64,000 nt of DNA from Oribacterium sp. WCC10. Lineage in GTDB: Bacteria > Bacillota > Clostridia > Lachnospirales > Lachnospiraceae. The notes beneath the pieces are model-generated. The model was not told where the DNA came from, made no database searches, and worked only from the letters and a program-made list of their open reading frames with translations. The DNA lies in assembly GCF_900113415.1 (NCBI RefSeq), contig NZ_FOPH01000013.1, positions 46,591 through 110,590 of the forward strand, written 5' to 3'. Made by a program: the position numbers and the translations under genes. Positions within the stretch are counted from its first letter, which is position 1; each line of letters opens with the position of its first letter. Positions 9,205 to 19,060 of the stretch are shown piece by piece.

Positions 9205-10569
9205 ATGGATAATAAAAAACCAAACAATTCTTATAAAAAAACAAAAAACAGTCGTCCCGGCACAGTTAGAAGATCCTCTTCCAAACATCCTCAGGGAACA
9301 AATAAAAAGATAAATCCACTTCAGCAAAAGACCGCAGTTACACCGCGGTCTATTGCAATTTCCAGCCTTATAAAGATCCTTGAAGAAAAGCAGTTCTCAC
9401 ACATCATATTGAGAGAACAGCTTCATCAGTATACCAATCTGACAGAGCGTGACAGAGCATTCATTACCCGTCTCGTTGAAGGTACCATCGAGTACACCAT
9501 TCAGTTGGATTTCATACTCAATAAATACAGCAAAACTCATACCAAGAATATGCATCCTGTCATAAGAACCATTCTTCGCATGGCAGTTTATCAGATACTG
9601 TACATGGACAAGGTTCCTGACAGTGCCGCCATCAACGAAGCTGTGTCCTACGTCAAGGCACAGAACGAAGACAAGCTGTTTTATCTTTCCGGATATGTGA
9701 ACGGTGTTTTACGCTCTATTTCAAGAGAAAAGGAAACTGTATTTGCAGACCTTGCCCACACAGGCAAAACTCCTGCATACATACGTTTGAGTACACCGCT
9801 CTGGCTTTATGATTATCTGAGAAAGCTATACGGAAAGGATAGTGCTGAAAAAATGCTTAACTGGTTCCTTGAAGGATCAAAGGAAAACTATGTGCGATTC
9901 AAGGACGGTCATTCTGAGGTTATGGATGGTAATATCACCAAAACAAAACTCTTTAAGAGTGGAGAGATAACCATTCAGGATTATGCATCCCAGCAGGTCG
10001 GTATAGAAGCTGCTCCTGACAGAAACTCCTATGTCGTTGATGTATGCGCTGCTCCGGGTGGTAAAAGCTGTCATATTGCATCCCTCCTTAACGGAACAGG
10101 ACATGTGGATTCCAGAGACCTTACAGAAGATAAGGTAAAGCTCATACAGGAAAATATAGACAGATTAAAGCTCACCAATATTACTGCCAGAGCTTTTGAT
10201 GCCAGAGTAACGGACGATTCACTCATAGACGAAAACGGCAATGGAAAGGCTGACATAGTACTGGCCGATCTTCCATGTTCAGGTCTCGGCATCATCGGCA
10301 AAAAACCTGATATCCGTTTCAGTGCCTCTCTTCAGGGCATCACAGAGCTTCAGAAACTTCAGCGCGAGATCCTTGATACTGTAAACCGCTATGTTAAACC
10401 AGGCGGAAAGTTCATTTATTCGACATGTACTCTCAGTAAAGAAGAAAATGAAGATAACAGAGACTATATCACATCACTGGGAGGTTTCAGACTTGTAAAA
10501 GAGCGTAAATTCCTTCCGGGAGAACCTTCCGACGGATTTTATCTCTGCGTATTTGAAAAAGAACGATGA
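9205..10569 (+). CDS. rsmB: 16S rRNA m5C967 methyltransferase RsmB
   Basis: SAM-dependent RNA cytosine-5 methyltransferase acting on 16S rRNA. A basic, low-complexity N-terminal tail of about 45 residues precedes a NusB-like RNA-binding domain (about 48-170). The Rossmann methyltransferase domain carries DVCAAPGGK (279-287). Both catalytic cysteines of the m5C family are present: Cys358 in the PCSG motif and Cys408 in STCTL. The disordered tail is longer than in E. coli Sun/Fmu. The gene follows the YugP-like gene by 11 nt and has a weak SD. rlmN lies 112 nt downstream, so two rRNA modification genes are adjacent, as in other Firmicutes. Confidence 0.94.
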   Translation: MDNKKPNNSYKKTKNSRPGTVRRSSSKHPQGTNKKINPLQQKTAVTPRSIAISSLIKILEEKQFSHIILREQLHQYTNLTERDRAFITRLVEGTIEYTIQLDFILNKYSKTHTKNMHPVIRTILRMAVYQILYMDKVPDSAAINEAVSYVKAQNEDKLFYLSGYVNGVLRSISREKETVFADLAHTGKTPAYIRLSTPLWLYDYLRKLYGKDSAEKMLNWFLEGSKENYVRFKDGHSEVMDGNITKTKLFKSGEITIQDYASQQVGIEAAPDRNSYVVDVCAAPGGKSCHIASLLNGTGHVDSRDLTEDKVKLIQENIDRLKLTNITARAFDARVTDDSLIDENGNGKADIVLADLPCSGLGIIGKKPDIRFSASLQGITELQKLQREILDTVNRYVKPGGKFIYSTCTLSKEENEDNRDYITSLGGFRLVKERKFLPGEPSDGFYLCVFEKER

Positions 10570-10681
10570 TCAAATAACAGATAGTCATAAAGTTCATATC
10601 CCATGCCTTTATGAGATATGGGCTTTATATACGGCCCGGGTATTTATAAGCGGGCATCAAACAAACTCAGTAAGGAACAGA

Positions 10682-11734
10682 ATGAATAATCTTAGAGATC
10701 TTGAATTAAAAGATTTGGAAAAGCTTCTGCAGGATATGGGAGAAAAGCCATTCCGTGCGAAGCAGCTATATCAATGGCTTCATGTGAAGCTTGCATCAGG
10801 ATATGATGAGATGACCAATATCTCCAAATCCTTAAGGGATAAACTTTCAGAGAACTATACCTCTGACCTTCCGGAAGTGGTTGAGATACTGACATCCAAA
10901 ATTGACGGCACTAAGAAGTTCATACATCGCATGAAGGACGGACATGTCATAGAGTCTGTATGGATGAAGTATCAGCATGGTAACTCAGTGTGTATATCGA
11001 GCCAGGTAGGTTGTCGAATGGGATGCAAATTCTGTGCATCCACACTTGACGGTTTGGCAAGAAATCTCACTTCCGGCGAGATGCTTGGTCAGGTCTATCA
11101 GATGCAGCGAACCACAGGCGAACGTGTTGACAATATCGTCATCATGGGCTCAGGTGAACCTCTCGACAATTACGATGAGTTCACCCGTTTTATCCGTATG
11201 ATTTCCGATGAAAACGGCCTCAATATATCAAGACGAAACATTACCGTTTCCACCTGCGGACTTGTACCAAAGATTCGCGAACTTGCAGATGCCAACTATG
11301 GCATAACTCTGGCTTTGAGTCTTCATGCGCCAAATGACGAAACAAGAAAAACACTTATGCCTATTGCGAATAAATACTCGCTTTCAGAGATCATGCCTGC
11401 AATAGAATATTACTTTGAAAAGACAGGTCGTCGCGTAACCTTCGAGTATTCTGTTGTCGAAGGTGTCAACGACAATAGGGATGAGGCTCAGCAGCTTGTA
11501 CGTCTCATACGAGGTATGAAGGACAATGGCAGACTTCAGTGCCATGTTAATCTGATTCCTGTAAACCCTATTAAGGAACGCGACTGGAAGAGACCCGATC
11601 GTACAAAGATCGAAGCGTTCCAGCACATTCTTGAGAGGAACGGCATAGCAGCAACCATTCGCCGTGAGATGGGCTCAGACATTTCCGGTTCCTGCGGACA
11701 GCTTCGCAGAGACTATCTTGAAAATGAAGCTTGA
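10682..11734 (+). CDS. rlmN: Dual-specificity 23S rRNA/tRNA A2 methyltransferase RlmN
   Basis: Radical-SAM enzyme that methylates C2 of 23S rRNA A2503 and tRNA A37. The cluster motif is CRMGCKFC (Cys111, Cys115, Cys118), and the second catalytic cysteine is Cys338 in GSCGQL near the C-terminus. Start ATG 10682 has AAGGA about 5 nt upstream and begins with the expected NNLRDLELKDLEKLL helix. An open frame back to 10553 would overlap rsmB and add 43 unrelated residues, so I reject it. The resulting 350 residues match the family. The PP2C phosphatase gene follows closely. Confidence 0.96.
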   Translation: MNNLRDLELKDLEKLLQDMGEKPFRAKQLYQWLHVKLASGYDEMTNISKSLRDKLSENYTSDLPEVVEILTSKIDGTKKFIHRMKDGHVIESVWMKYQHGNSVCISSQVGCRMGCKFCASTLDGLARNLTSGEMLGQVYQMQRTTGERVDNIVIMGSGEPLDNYDEFTRFIRMISDENGLNISRRNITVSTCGLVPKIRELADANYGITLALSLHAPNDETRKTLMPIANKYSLSEIMPAIEYYFEKTGRRVTFEYSVVEGVNDNRDEAQQLVRLIRGMKDNGRLQCHVNLIPVNPIKERDWKRPDRTKIEAFQHILERNGIAATIRREMGSDISGSCGQLRRDYLENEA

Positions 11735-11746
11735 TTTAAGGAGTAG

Positions 11747-12496
11747 ATGATGGACTTTTTTGCAAAAACGGATAAGGGCCGCAAAAGACGTGTTAATCAG
11801 GATTACGTCTTCGCGACCGGTCAACAGATAGGAGCATTACCCGACCTTTTCCTTCTTGCCGACGGCATGGGCGGACATAAGGCCGGAGATTTCGCTTCAC
11901 GTTTTGCTGTAGAAGAGTTTAAAAAATATATATCAGAAGATACATCAGAGACGCCGGCCATCCAGCTTATCCAGAACGGTATCTCATCTGTAAATGAACG
12001 TCTCTTTATTCTGTCTCAGGAAGATGAGAATCTCAGTGGCATGGGAACAACCTTTGTTACCGCATTTATCGACGGAAACAATCTTACTGTCTCCAATATC
12101 GGAGATTCCAGGGCGTATCTCATACATGGTAATACAATCAAACAGATCACAAGGGATCATTCTTACGTTGAGGAGATGATAAGACGCGGATTTATGCGCC
12201 GCGGTTCAAAGGAATATCTTGATTCCCGGAATATTATCACCCGTGCTGTAGGCATTGAACCGCATGTTACTGCTGATTTCTTTGAGATCGAGATCACTGA
12301 AGGGGACTATCTCCTTATGTGTTCGGACGGACTCACAACCATGGTCGATAATGAATCCATCCGGAATATCATTTGCGAACGAAGTTCTGTATCGGATAAG
12401 GTACAGGCACTTATTGATATCGCCAACATAAACGGCGGCAAGGACAACATTGGAATCGTACTTGTAGATCCTTTTGGAGAGGAGGTGGCATCATGA
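11747..12496 (+). CDS. prpC: PP2C-family Ser/Thr protein phosphatase (PrpC/Stp)
   Basis: Metal-dependent phosphatase that reverses the action of the partner PASTA kinase encoded next. The PP2C motifs are visible in order: ADGMGGHKAGD near residue 42, GTTFV, NIGDSRAY, CSDGLT, and KDNIG near the end, supplying the aspartates that hold two Mn/Mg ions. AAGGAG (11736-11741) serves either ATG 11747 or ATG 11750, so the start is uncertain by one residue. The last four bases (ATGA) overlap the kinase start, a strong sign of coupled translation of the kinase/phosphatase pair. Confidence 0.96.
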   Translation: MMDFFAKTDKGRKRRVNQDYVFATGQQIGALPDLFLLADGMGGHKAGDFASRFAVEEFKKYISEDTSETPAIQLIQNGISSVNERLFILSQEDENLSGMGTTFVTAFIDGNNLTVSNIGDSRAYLIHGNTIKQITRDHSYVEEMIRRGFMRRGSKEYLDSRNIITRAVGIEPHVTADFFEIEITEGDYLLMCSDGLTTMVDNESIRNIICERSSVSDKVQALIDIANINGGKDNIGIVLVDPFGEEVAS

Positions 12497-14637
12497 TAGT
12501 TCAGGAAGGACATATTCTCGATGAACGTTATGTAATCGACTCTCTCATAGGTCAGGGCGGCATGAGCTTCGTATATCGTGCCACAGATAAGAAGATGGGC
12601 CGTTCTGTTGCCATCAAGGTGCTGAAGGAAGAGTACTGTGAGGATGAAGACTTCATACACAAGTTCCAGAATGAAGCACAGGCGGCAGCAAAACTCAATC
12701 ATCCAAACATCGTTGCGGTTTACGATATTGTTGATAATCATAAAGACAAACTTCACTATATAGTTATGGAGCTTGTTGAAGGTATCACTCTGAAAACCTA
12801 TATACAGCGCAAGGGCCGAATGGATTCAAAAGAAGCCATAGCCATCGCTCTGCAGGTTGTGGGAGGTATCGAGCAGGCTCATAAAAACGGCATTGTCCAT
12901 CGTGATATCAAACCGCAGAACATGATAGTTTCCGGTGACGGGACTGTTAAGGTAGCTGATTTCGGTATCGCAAGAGCAGCCACACAGCAGACTGTGAACA
13001 CAACAGTCATGGGTTCTGTACATTACATATCACCTGAACAGGCCCGCTCAGGAAAGTCAGATCAGCGCTCAGATATATACAGCTTTGGATGTACACTATA
13101 TGAGATGCTCACAGGTAAGGTTCCTTATGATGGCAGCACTTCAGTAGCTGTGGTTTTTGCCCACCTTGAGAATTCTATCCCAAGAGTAAAGGATCTTGTA
13201 CCTGATGTTTACCCTGCACTTGACGTCATCGTCTTTAAGTGCATGCAGAAGCGCCCCGAAAGACGTTATCAGCATGTGGATGAACTCAGAGAGGATCTTC
13301 AGAAGGCTGTAAAGGATCCGAGGGGATCATTCTTTAAAGGAAACATACCAGAGGATCTCAACGAAACAAGGGTATTGTCAGCCTCTGAACTTGAAGACAT
13401 CAAGGCAATGCAGAAAGATTCGGCAAATAACGGATCTTCATCTGATGATATCGATGAACACAAACTTCTCAATGAACGCACACTTTTGATCTACCGTATC
13501 ATCTCGATCGTTTGTGTGATTGCAATACTTATCCTTGTATTGGTCATAGGAAAGAGTGTCATCAGTTTCTTCAGACACAGTGATACAACACTTGAAACTA
13601 CTGTAGCAGCAACAGAGCAGACAGAAACCAGCGAAGTGAGCATTACCATTTCAGCACTTGAGACTCATCTGCAGGGCATCATCGGTCTCACTGTTCAGGA
13701 GGCCGAAGAGGAATTGCATGAATACAATGTTCACATTGTTTCTGTAAAAGAAGAGTACTCAGACAGATATAACGAGGGTGTCATCATAAGTTATCCGGAC
13801 AAAAACTACAGAACCGGAGATACCATTGAAGTAACAGTTTCAAAGGGAGCCGAAACCATCGTATTTTATGACAAGAACGATCCGGCAAGTTTTGATGAAC
13901 TTCACTCAATAAATATACAGGATCTGGAAAATCAGCTGACTGACAGGGGTGTCAAGTATAAGATTACAGAGACATTCTCCGACACCATCCCTGCCGGATA
14001 TGTCATCAGCACCAGCAGACCGGATTCATCAGGAACCGACACTCTTGAAATCGTAGTTTCAAAGGGACTCAATGAGAATGCTGTTACCGTTCCGGATCTT
14101 AAGGGATACAGTGAGAGTGATGCCTTAACCGCATTATCTCTTCTCGACCTTGTTTCCGGTGATATCACCTACCTTCCCGACAACGCTGTAGAAAAAGGCA
14201 ATGTCATCGGGCAGTCACTGGCAGCAGGCTCATCCGTTCCAAAGGGAACCTCTGTCAATCTTACTGTTTCAGCCGGTCCTGACGGAGAAGTCAGTGTTAA
14301 GTCTGCAGAAAGCGAAAGCTCTACGCGCAGCTCATCTTCTGATGATTCTGCATGGTATGGTTCTATCAACACTGTTGTTCCTATCGGCACAGCACTTGAA
14401 CCGGGTTCAAGCAGTACGATACTGATTTCCATCAGACTTCGTCAGGATGTCAATGGTGAGGAGCATTACAAGACACTTCAGAGTGCACGTTCCTACGCAG
14501 TCGGAACCGAGCTTCAGGTACTGTTCCCGAATATCAAGGGAGAATCAGGAATACCTTACGGTGTGGTTGAAGTAGTGGATGCAAGCACTGATACAGTCAT
14601 TGCCTCCTATGAATGTGCATTTGCCCCGAACAAATGA
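12493..14637 (+). CDS. prkC: PASTA-domain Ser/Thr protein kinase (PrkC/PknB family)
   Basis: Membrane kinase that senses muropeptides or lipid II outside the cell and phosphorylates cell-wall and growth regulators. The cytosolic kinase domain (about 12-275) has glycine loop GQGGMSFVY (20-28), Lys42, HRDIKPQN (136-143) and DFG (156-158). A single membrane span lies at about 333-356. Outside are three PASTA-type repeats at about 395-455, 472-528 and 529-595, then a Ser-rich linker and a C-terminal beta-rich segment (about 620-714) that I cannot name. Only the third repeat reads as a canonical PASTA (VPDLKGYSESDA). It is coupled to prpC by a 4-bp overlap. Confidence 0.96.
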   Translation: MIVQEGHILDERYVIDSLIGQGGMSFVYRATDKKMGRSVAIKVLKEEYCEDEDFIHKFQNEAQAAAKLNHPNIVAVYDIVDNHKDKLHYIVMELVEGITLKTYIQRKGRMDSKEAIAIALQVVGGIEQAHKNGIVHRDIKPQNMIVSGDGTVKVADFGIARAATQQTVNTTVMGSVHYISPEQARSGKSDQRSDIYSFGCTLYEMLTGKVPYDGSTSVAVVFAHLENSIPRVKDLVPDVYPALDVIVFKCMQKRPERRYQHVDELREDLQKAVKDPRGSFFKGNIPEDLNETRVLSASELEDIKAMQKDSANNGSSSDDIDEHKLLNERTLLIYRIISIVCVIAILILVLVIGKSVISFFRHSDTTLETTVAATEQTETSEVSITISALETHLQGIIGLTVQEAEEELHEYNVHIVSVKEEYSDRYNEGVIISYPDKNYRTGDTIEVTVSKGAETIVFYDKNDPASFDELHSINIQDLENQLTDRGVKYKITETFSDTIPAGYVISTSRPDSSGTDTLEIVVSKGLNENAVTVPDLKGYSESDALTALSLLDLVSGDITYLPDNAVEKGNVIGQSLAAGSSVPKGTSVNLTVSAGPDGEVSVKSAESESSTRSSSSDDSAWYGSINTVVPIGTALEPGSSSTILISIRLRQDVNGEEHYKTLQSARSYAVGTELQVLFPNIKGESGIPYGVVEVVDASTDTVIASYECAFAPNK

Positions 14638-14758
14638 TGAAACATTCCGGAGTGCCCCAATGCCTGTTATAGCGTTGGTGTCACAGTATTGAGGAGTAGT
14701 GATTGCCACTTACATAGTGTAATGTGCTGATAATTTATGATTAATCTATGAGGTAAAA

Positions 14759-15742
14759 ATGCCGTTAAAAGGAAAAATATACAAAGGAATAGGCGGGTTC
14801 TACTATGTTCATACTCCGGAAGGTGACTATGAGTGCCGCGCAAAGGGTATCTTCAGAAACAGAAATGAGAAACCCCTTGTGGGCGATGATGCAGAGATAG
14901 AGCCTGTACAGGACAGTGAGAAGGAACGCGAGGGGTCTGTCATCAGGATTCTTCCGAGAAAGAACCAGCTTATACGTCCTGAAGTTGCCAATGTTGATCA
15001 GGCAGTTGTGGTGTTTGCATTGAGACACCCTGACCCTAATCTGAGTCTTTTGGATCGCTTTCTGATAAACATGGAACAGCGTGACATTCCTGTGGTCATC
15101 ATTTTTAATAAGGCCGATCTTGTAGACTCCGGCGATGATGATACTGCCGATACAGAGGATGAAGAGATACCTGAGTACAAAAAGAGGAAAAGAGATAAAG
15201 CAGCCTTTGTTCCGGAGATTCATTCCGATCATCCGGAACTTATCCCGGGAGTTTACAGAAAAGCCGGATATAAGGTGCTTGAGATCAGCGTGAAAACAGG
15301 AGACTGCTACGAAAAAGTCATGGAAGTTCTCCGCGGCAAGACAACCGTTCTTTCCGGGCCGAGCGGCGTAGGGAAATCCTCACTCACAAATCTCATTCAT
15401 CCTGCAGCCAATATGGAAACCGGAGAACTCAGCAGAAAGATTGAGCGAGGAAAAAACACCACCAGACATTCGGAGTTTTTCTACATCGATGATGACACCT
15501 ATGTTCTTGACACTCCGGGATTTACCTCTCTTTATATCAACGATATAGAACCCGAACGTCTCATGTACTATTTCCCGGAGTTTGAAGAGTACAGACACGA
15601 CTGTCGCTTCAAAACATGCATTCATATAGGCGAAAAGGATTGCGCCGTCAAGGATGCCGTAGAAAAAGGGCTTATTTCAAAAGAGCGCTATGAAAGCTAC
15701 GTTTTACTTTACAATGAACTGAAATCACAAAGGAGATACTGA
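14759..15742 (+). CDS. rsgA: Ribosome small-subunit GTPase RsgA (YjeQ)
   Basis: Circularly permuted GTPase that helps mature the 30S subunit. The N-terminal OB fold (about 1-70) is followed by G4 NKADLV before G1 GPSGVGKSS (about 199-207) and G3 DTPGF, the permuted order diagnostic of the family. The C-terminal zinc site with cysteines in CRFKTC and KDC lies near 281-295. An acidic/basic insertion after the G4 motif (about 125-150) is unusual in length. The gene is 121 nt from prkC; that gap holds only a weak hairpin (CCAATGC 14657-14663 with GCGTTGG 14672-14678) and no T-run. rpe follows after 3 nt. Confidence 0.95.
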   Translation: MPLKGKIYKGIGGFYYVHTPEGDYECRAKGIFRNRNEKPLVGDDAEIEPVQDSEKEREGSVIRILPRKNQLIRPEVANVDQAVVVFALRHPDPNLSLLDRFLINMEQRDIPVVIIFNKADLVDSGDDDTADTEDEEIPEYKKRKRDKAAFVPEIHSDHPELIPGVYRKAGYKVLEISVKTGDCYEKVMEVLRGKTTVLSGPSGVGKSSLTNLIHPAANMETGELSRKIERGKNTTRHSEFFYIDDDTYVLDTPGFTSLYINDIEPERLMYYFPEFEEYRHDCRFKTCIHIGEKDCAVKDAVEKGLISKERYESYVLLYNELKSQRRY

Positions 15743-15745
15743 TTT

Positions 15746-16408
15746 ATGAAGAGTTACTTATCACCATCTATTCTGTCTGCCGACTTCGGCAACTTAAGAA
15801 ACAGCATCATGGCAGCAGAAGAAGCAGGTGCAGAATATATTCACTTTGATATGATGGATGGAACTTTTGTTCCTAATATCTCTTTCGGTGCTCCTATCGT
15901 AAAGGCAGTCCGCAAGGATTTAAAGGCATTCTTTGATGTCCATATGATGGTTCAGGAACCTATCAGATATATTGACGATGTGGCAGCAGCCGGAGCAGAC
16001 GGAATCACTGTTCATCAGGAGGCATGCCTTCACCTTGACCGTACCATCGCAAAGATAAAAGAGACAGGACTGAAGGCCGGCGTTGCATTGAATCCCGCAA
16101 CTCCTGTAGAAACCCTTTCCTGCATTCTTCCTATGGTGGATCTCGTTCTCATCATGACTGTGAATCCGGGATTCGGCGGACAGAAGTTCATTCCATATAC
16201 CCTCGACAAAGTTCGCGATCTTCGCCGTATCGCAACAGAAAGAGGTCTTGACCTTACCATCGGTGTAGACGGCGGAGTAACACTCGCCAATATTAAGGAA
16301 ATAGAAACCGCAGGCGCCAATTTCTTCATTGCAGGTTCAGCCGTATTCAATCCTGTTGATAAGATTGCTGAAAATGTCAAGGCATTTAATGCTCTTCTTA
16401 AAGGATAA
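15746..16408 (+). CDS. rpe: Ribulose-phosphate 3-epimerase
   Basis: Interconverts ribulose 5-phosphate and xylulose 5-phosphate in the pentose phosphate pathway. It is a TIM barrel of 220 residues, the usual length. Family signatures seen are SPSILSADFG at the N-terminus, HFDMMDG (metal-binding His/Asp), VNPGFGGQKF and DGGV. The start lies 3 nt after rsgA, with AAAGGAG inside the rsgA end. The rsgA-rpe pair closes the priA-to-rpe block; the thiamine pyrophosphokinase gene that often follows in Firmicutes is not here. Confidence 0.97.
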   Translation: MKSYLSPSILSADFGNLRNSIMAAEEAGAEYIHFDMMDGTFVPNISFGAPIVKAVRKDLKAFFDVHMMVQEPIRYIDDVAAAGADGITVHQEACLHLDRTIAKIKETGLKAGVALNPATPVETLSCILPMVDLVLIMTVNPGFGGQKFIPYTLDKVRDLRRIATERGLDLTIGVDGGVTLANIKEIETAGANFFIAGSAVFNPVDKIAENVKAFNALLKG

Positions 16409-16444
16409 ATCACCTGCCCGTTAATAATACAGCCAATATATAGT

Positions 16445-16500
16445 TATACTTTAGCAGTACATACTTCATGTCACTTTCTGCTGAAGTATATCTTTATTTT
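16445..16500 (+). terminator. Terminator closing the priA-rpe operon
   Basis: A 13-bp inverted repeat with one wobble pair, TATACTTTAGCAG (16445-16457) and CTGCTGAAGTATA (16478-16490), is followed by TCTTTATTTT. The loop is 20 nt. It separates rpe from the kinase gene that begins at 16519. Confidence 0.7.
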
Positions 16501-16518
16501 ACGGAGAATGTTTTTATT

Positions 16519-17388
16519 ATGAAAAAATTAGCAATCATCAACGACCTCAGCGGTGTTGGCAGAAGCTCCCTTTCCATACAGCTTCCGGTTGTATCCTGCC
16601 TCGGAATCACCGCCTGCCCTGTTCCTACTGCCATTTTAAGCAGTCATACAGCATTTAACGAGGTTTCAAAAGTAAACTTCAGCGATCATATGACAGCATA
16701 CTTTGATGCCTGGGACAAAAATGATTTCAGATTTGACGGAATACTTATAGGGTATCTCGGAGATGAAAACGAGCAGAAAATCATAGAACAGTTTATAGTT
16801 AAGCAACGAGAAAAGAATCCTGATGTGAAGGTCATCCTTGACCCTGTTATGGCAGACCACGGCAAACTCTACAGACACATGTCTGACAGGAATATTTCGG
16901 CACTTCGTTCCCTTGCAAAACATGCCGACCTGATCTGTCCGAATCTTACAGAAGCTGCATTTTTGGCAGACTATGATTACGAAGGTTTAAGGGAAACATT
17001 GGACAGCTGTAACCATGACTCTGCAAAAGCTATAGTTTTCAACGCTTTACTTTCCGCACTTCATCATATCACGAACGGTACTGTGGTCATCACGGGAGTG
17101 GAAGACATTTCAGAAAATGATGAAGACTGTCTTTTGAATGTTCTTTCCGAGTCTGACGGAGATGTGCGCTTCATCAGAAATCCGAAAACAGGAAACAACC
17201 GTCCGGGAACAGGTGACCTTTTCAGTGCGATCCTTGCTTCAAAGCTTATTAAAGGAACCGAGCCTGAAAATGCATGCCGAACCGCCTCTGTTTTCGTAGG
17301 ACGTGCAATCAGGCACTCAGAAAACGAACATGTACCGGTTACAGAAGGTGTACAGTTTGAAGATCTGCTTCATCAGCTTTCAGACTAA
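16519..17388 (+). CDS. PfkB-family kinase, pyridoxal/pyridoxamine kinase-like
   Basis: A ribokinase-fold small-molecule kinase most like the PdxK/PdxY branch, which phosphorylates vitamin B6 vitamers. Supporting features are the N-terminal NDLSGVGRSSL stretch, a central DPVMADHGKLY motif, CPNLTEA, and the catalytic anion hole GTGDLFSA near the C-terminus with its Asp base. The start is ATG 16519, with CGGAGA about 12 nt upstream. An in-frame start at 16468 would lie inside the terminator hairpin and is rejected. The 289-residue length fits. It sits alone between two transcription units. Substrate specificity within the family is inferred. Confidence 0.82.
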   Translation: MKKLAIINDLSGVGRSSLSIQLPVVSCLGITACPVPTAILSSHTAFNEVSKVNFSDHMTAYFDAWDKNDFRFDGILIGYLGDENEQKIIEQFIVKQREKNPDVKVILDPVMADHGKLYRHMSDRNISALRSLAKHADLICPNLTEAAFLADYDYEGLRETLDSCNHDSAKAIVFNALLSALHHITNGTVVITGVEDISENDEDCLLNVLSESDGDVRFIRNPKTGNNRPGTGDLFSAILASKLIKGTEPENACRTASVFVGRAIRHSENEHVPVTEGVQFEDLLHQLSD

Positions 17389-17533
17389 TTAAAACGCGCC
17401 GCCCTTGAAAAACCGATGAAATAACGCTATAGTAGTTAGGTGTGTATATTTTCATATATAGTTTTCTGTATGATATATGTAGATTTTTACACATACTTTT
17501 ATTCAGATAATTTCCGGGAGGAGAGAGGATCTT

Positions 17534-18847
17534 ATGTTAGACATAAAATTTGTCAGAGAGAATCCTGAACTTGTAAAAGAAAATATAAAGAAGAAGTTCC
17601 AGGATGAGAAGCTTCCACTGGTTGATGAAGTCATCAAGTACGATGCGGAAGCCAGAAAGTGCCAGCAGGAGGCTGATGACCTTCGTGCAAAGAAGAATGC
17701 AACTTCCAAGCAGATTGGCGCACTTATGGCACAGGGTAAGAAGGAAGAGGCTGAGCAGGTCAAGGCTGAGGTATCTCAGTATTCTGACAGACTTAAGGAG
17801 CTTGAGGAGTTACAGCCAAAGCTCAATGAAGAAATCACCAAGAGAATGATGGTGATTCCTAACATCATCGATCCATCAGTTCCTATCGGTCCGGATGATA
17901 CTCACAATGTTGAGAATGAGCGTTTCGGTGAGCCTGTTGTTCCTGCTTTCGACGTTCCTTATCATACAGACATCATGGAGTCTTTTGGCGGTGTTGATAT
18001 GGATGCTGCAGGACGCGTTGCAGGAAACGGTTTCTACTATCTTGTTGGTGATATCGCACGTCTTCATTCAGCAGTACTCAGCTATGCGCGTGACTTCATG
18101 ATCAATAGAGGCTTCACTTACGTTATCCCTCCATACATGATTCGTTCAAAGGTTGTTGACGGCGTTATGTCTTTCGCTGAGATGGACGCTATGATGTACA
18201 AGATCGAAGGTGAGGATCTTTATCTTATCGGAACATCAGAACACTCAATGATCGGACGTTTCATCGATCAGATCCTTCCTGCTGACACTATGCCGCTTAC
18301 ACTTACATCATATTCACCTTGCTTCCGTAAGGAGAAGGGTTCACATGGTCTCGAGGAGAGAGGTGTTTATCGTATCCACCAGTTCGAGAAGCAGGAGATG
18401 ATCGTTGTATGTGAGCCTGAAGAGGCTATGGACTGGTACGAGAAACTCTGGAAGAACACTGTTGATTTCTTCCGTTCAATGGATATTCCTGTAAGAACAC
18501 TTGAGTGCTGCTCTGGAGACCTTGCAGATCTTAAGGTTAAGTCATGTGACGTTGAGGCATGGTCACCTCGTCAGAAGAAGTACTTCGAGGTAGGCTCATG
18601 TTCTAACCTTGGCGATGCGCAGGCAAGACGTCTCAAGATACGTATCAAAGGTAAGGACGGCAAGATTCACCTTGCCAACACACTTAACAACACTTGTGTT
18701 GCTCCTCCACGTATGCTTATCGCATTCCTTGAGAACCACCTTCAGGCAGACGGTTCTGTTACTATCCCTGAGGTTCTTCAGCCATACATGGGCGGAACAA
18801 AGATTCTCACACCTAAGTGGAACTCAATTGAGGGCAAGAAGAACTGA
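17534..18847 (+). CDS. serS: Seryl-tRNA synthetase
   Basis: Class II synthetase that charges tRNA-Ser. The N-terminal antiparallel coiled coil that grips the long variable arm (about 25-110) is obvious. The catalytic core has the class II motif 2 FRKEKGSHG followed by RIHQFEKQE, and motif 3 near the end (PPRMLIAFLEN). The 437 residues are typical. The SD is strong (GGGAGGAG). The 145-nt upstream gap shows no T-box specifier or antiterminator sequence, which is notable because T-boxes often control serS in Clostridia. Confidence 0.97.
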   Translation: MLDIKFVRENPELVKENIKKKFQDEKLPLVDEVIKYDAEARKCQQEADDLRAKKNATSKQIGALMAQGKKEEAEQVKAEVSQYSDRLKELEELQPKLNEEITKRMMVIPNIIDPSVPIGPDDTHNVENERFGEPVVPAFDVPYHTDIMESFGGVDMDAAGRVAGNGFYYLVGDIARLHSAVLSYARDFMINRGFTYVIPPYMIRSKVVDGVMSFAEMDAMMYKIEGEDLYLIGTSEHSMIGRFIDQILPADTMPLTLTSYSPCFRKEKGSHGLEERGVYRIHQFEKQEMIVVCEPEEAMDWYEKLWKNTVDFFRSMDIPVRTLECCSGDLADLKVKSCDVEAWSPRQKKYFEVGSCSNLGDAQARRLKIRIKGKDGKIHLANTLNNTCVAPPRMLIAFLENHLQADGSVTIPEVLQPYMGGTKILTPKWNSIEGKKN

Positions 18848-18895
18848 TTCTGTTTTAAATCACCGTATTTATAGCAGAGGATTTTTGCATTCCCC

Positions 18896-19045
18896 GGCAT
18901 TTTATTGATATTTATGAAAACACTGATTATATCAGTGTTTCCTCAGAGCCTCCGGCGTCGGGGCACGGATTTTCAAAGGAATTTGATGCTTCGCATCGAA
19001 AATCCGGCCAGAGAAACGCTTTAATCAGCGTTTCCCTAATTTTCC
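18896..19045 (+). repeat. Composite structured repeat, proximal part, copy A
   Basis: Three clean hairpins in a row: AAACACTGAT (18918-18927) with ATCAGTGTTT (18931-18940); CGGATTTTC (18966-18974) with GAAAATCCG (18998-19006), enclosing GATGC-TTC-GCATC; and GAAACGCT with AGCGTTTC around 19012-19033. The block recurs near 34.7 kb (shared TTTCYTCAGAGCCTC, 18938-18952) and its third hairpin recurs near 25.3 kb (37 of 44 bases the same). Function unknown; it could be a palindromic intergenic repeat or a transcribed RNA. Confidence 0.7.
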
Positions 19046-19060
19046 ATAGAGCATAATATC

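Noticed and set aside
17389..17533. T-box leader before serS
   Set aside because: The 145-nt gap has no stem I specifier, no TGGNACCGCG antiterminator sequence and no terminator.
18914..19024. 36-codon frame starting MKTLIISVF in the serS downstream region
   Set aside because: It runs through the three hairpins of the repeat, has no SD, and the homologous copy B has stops in the same place.
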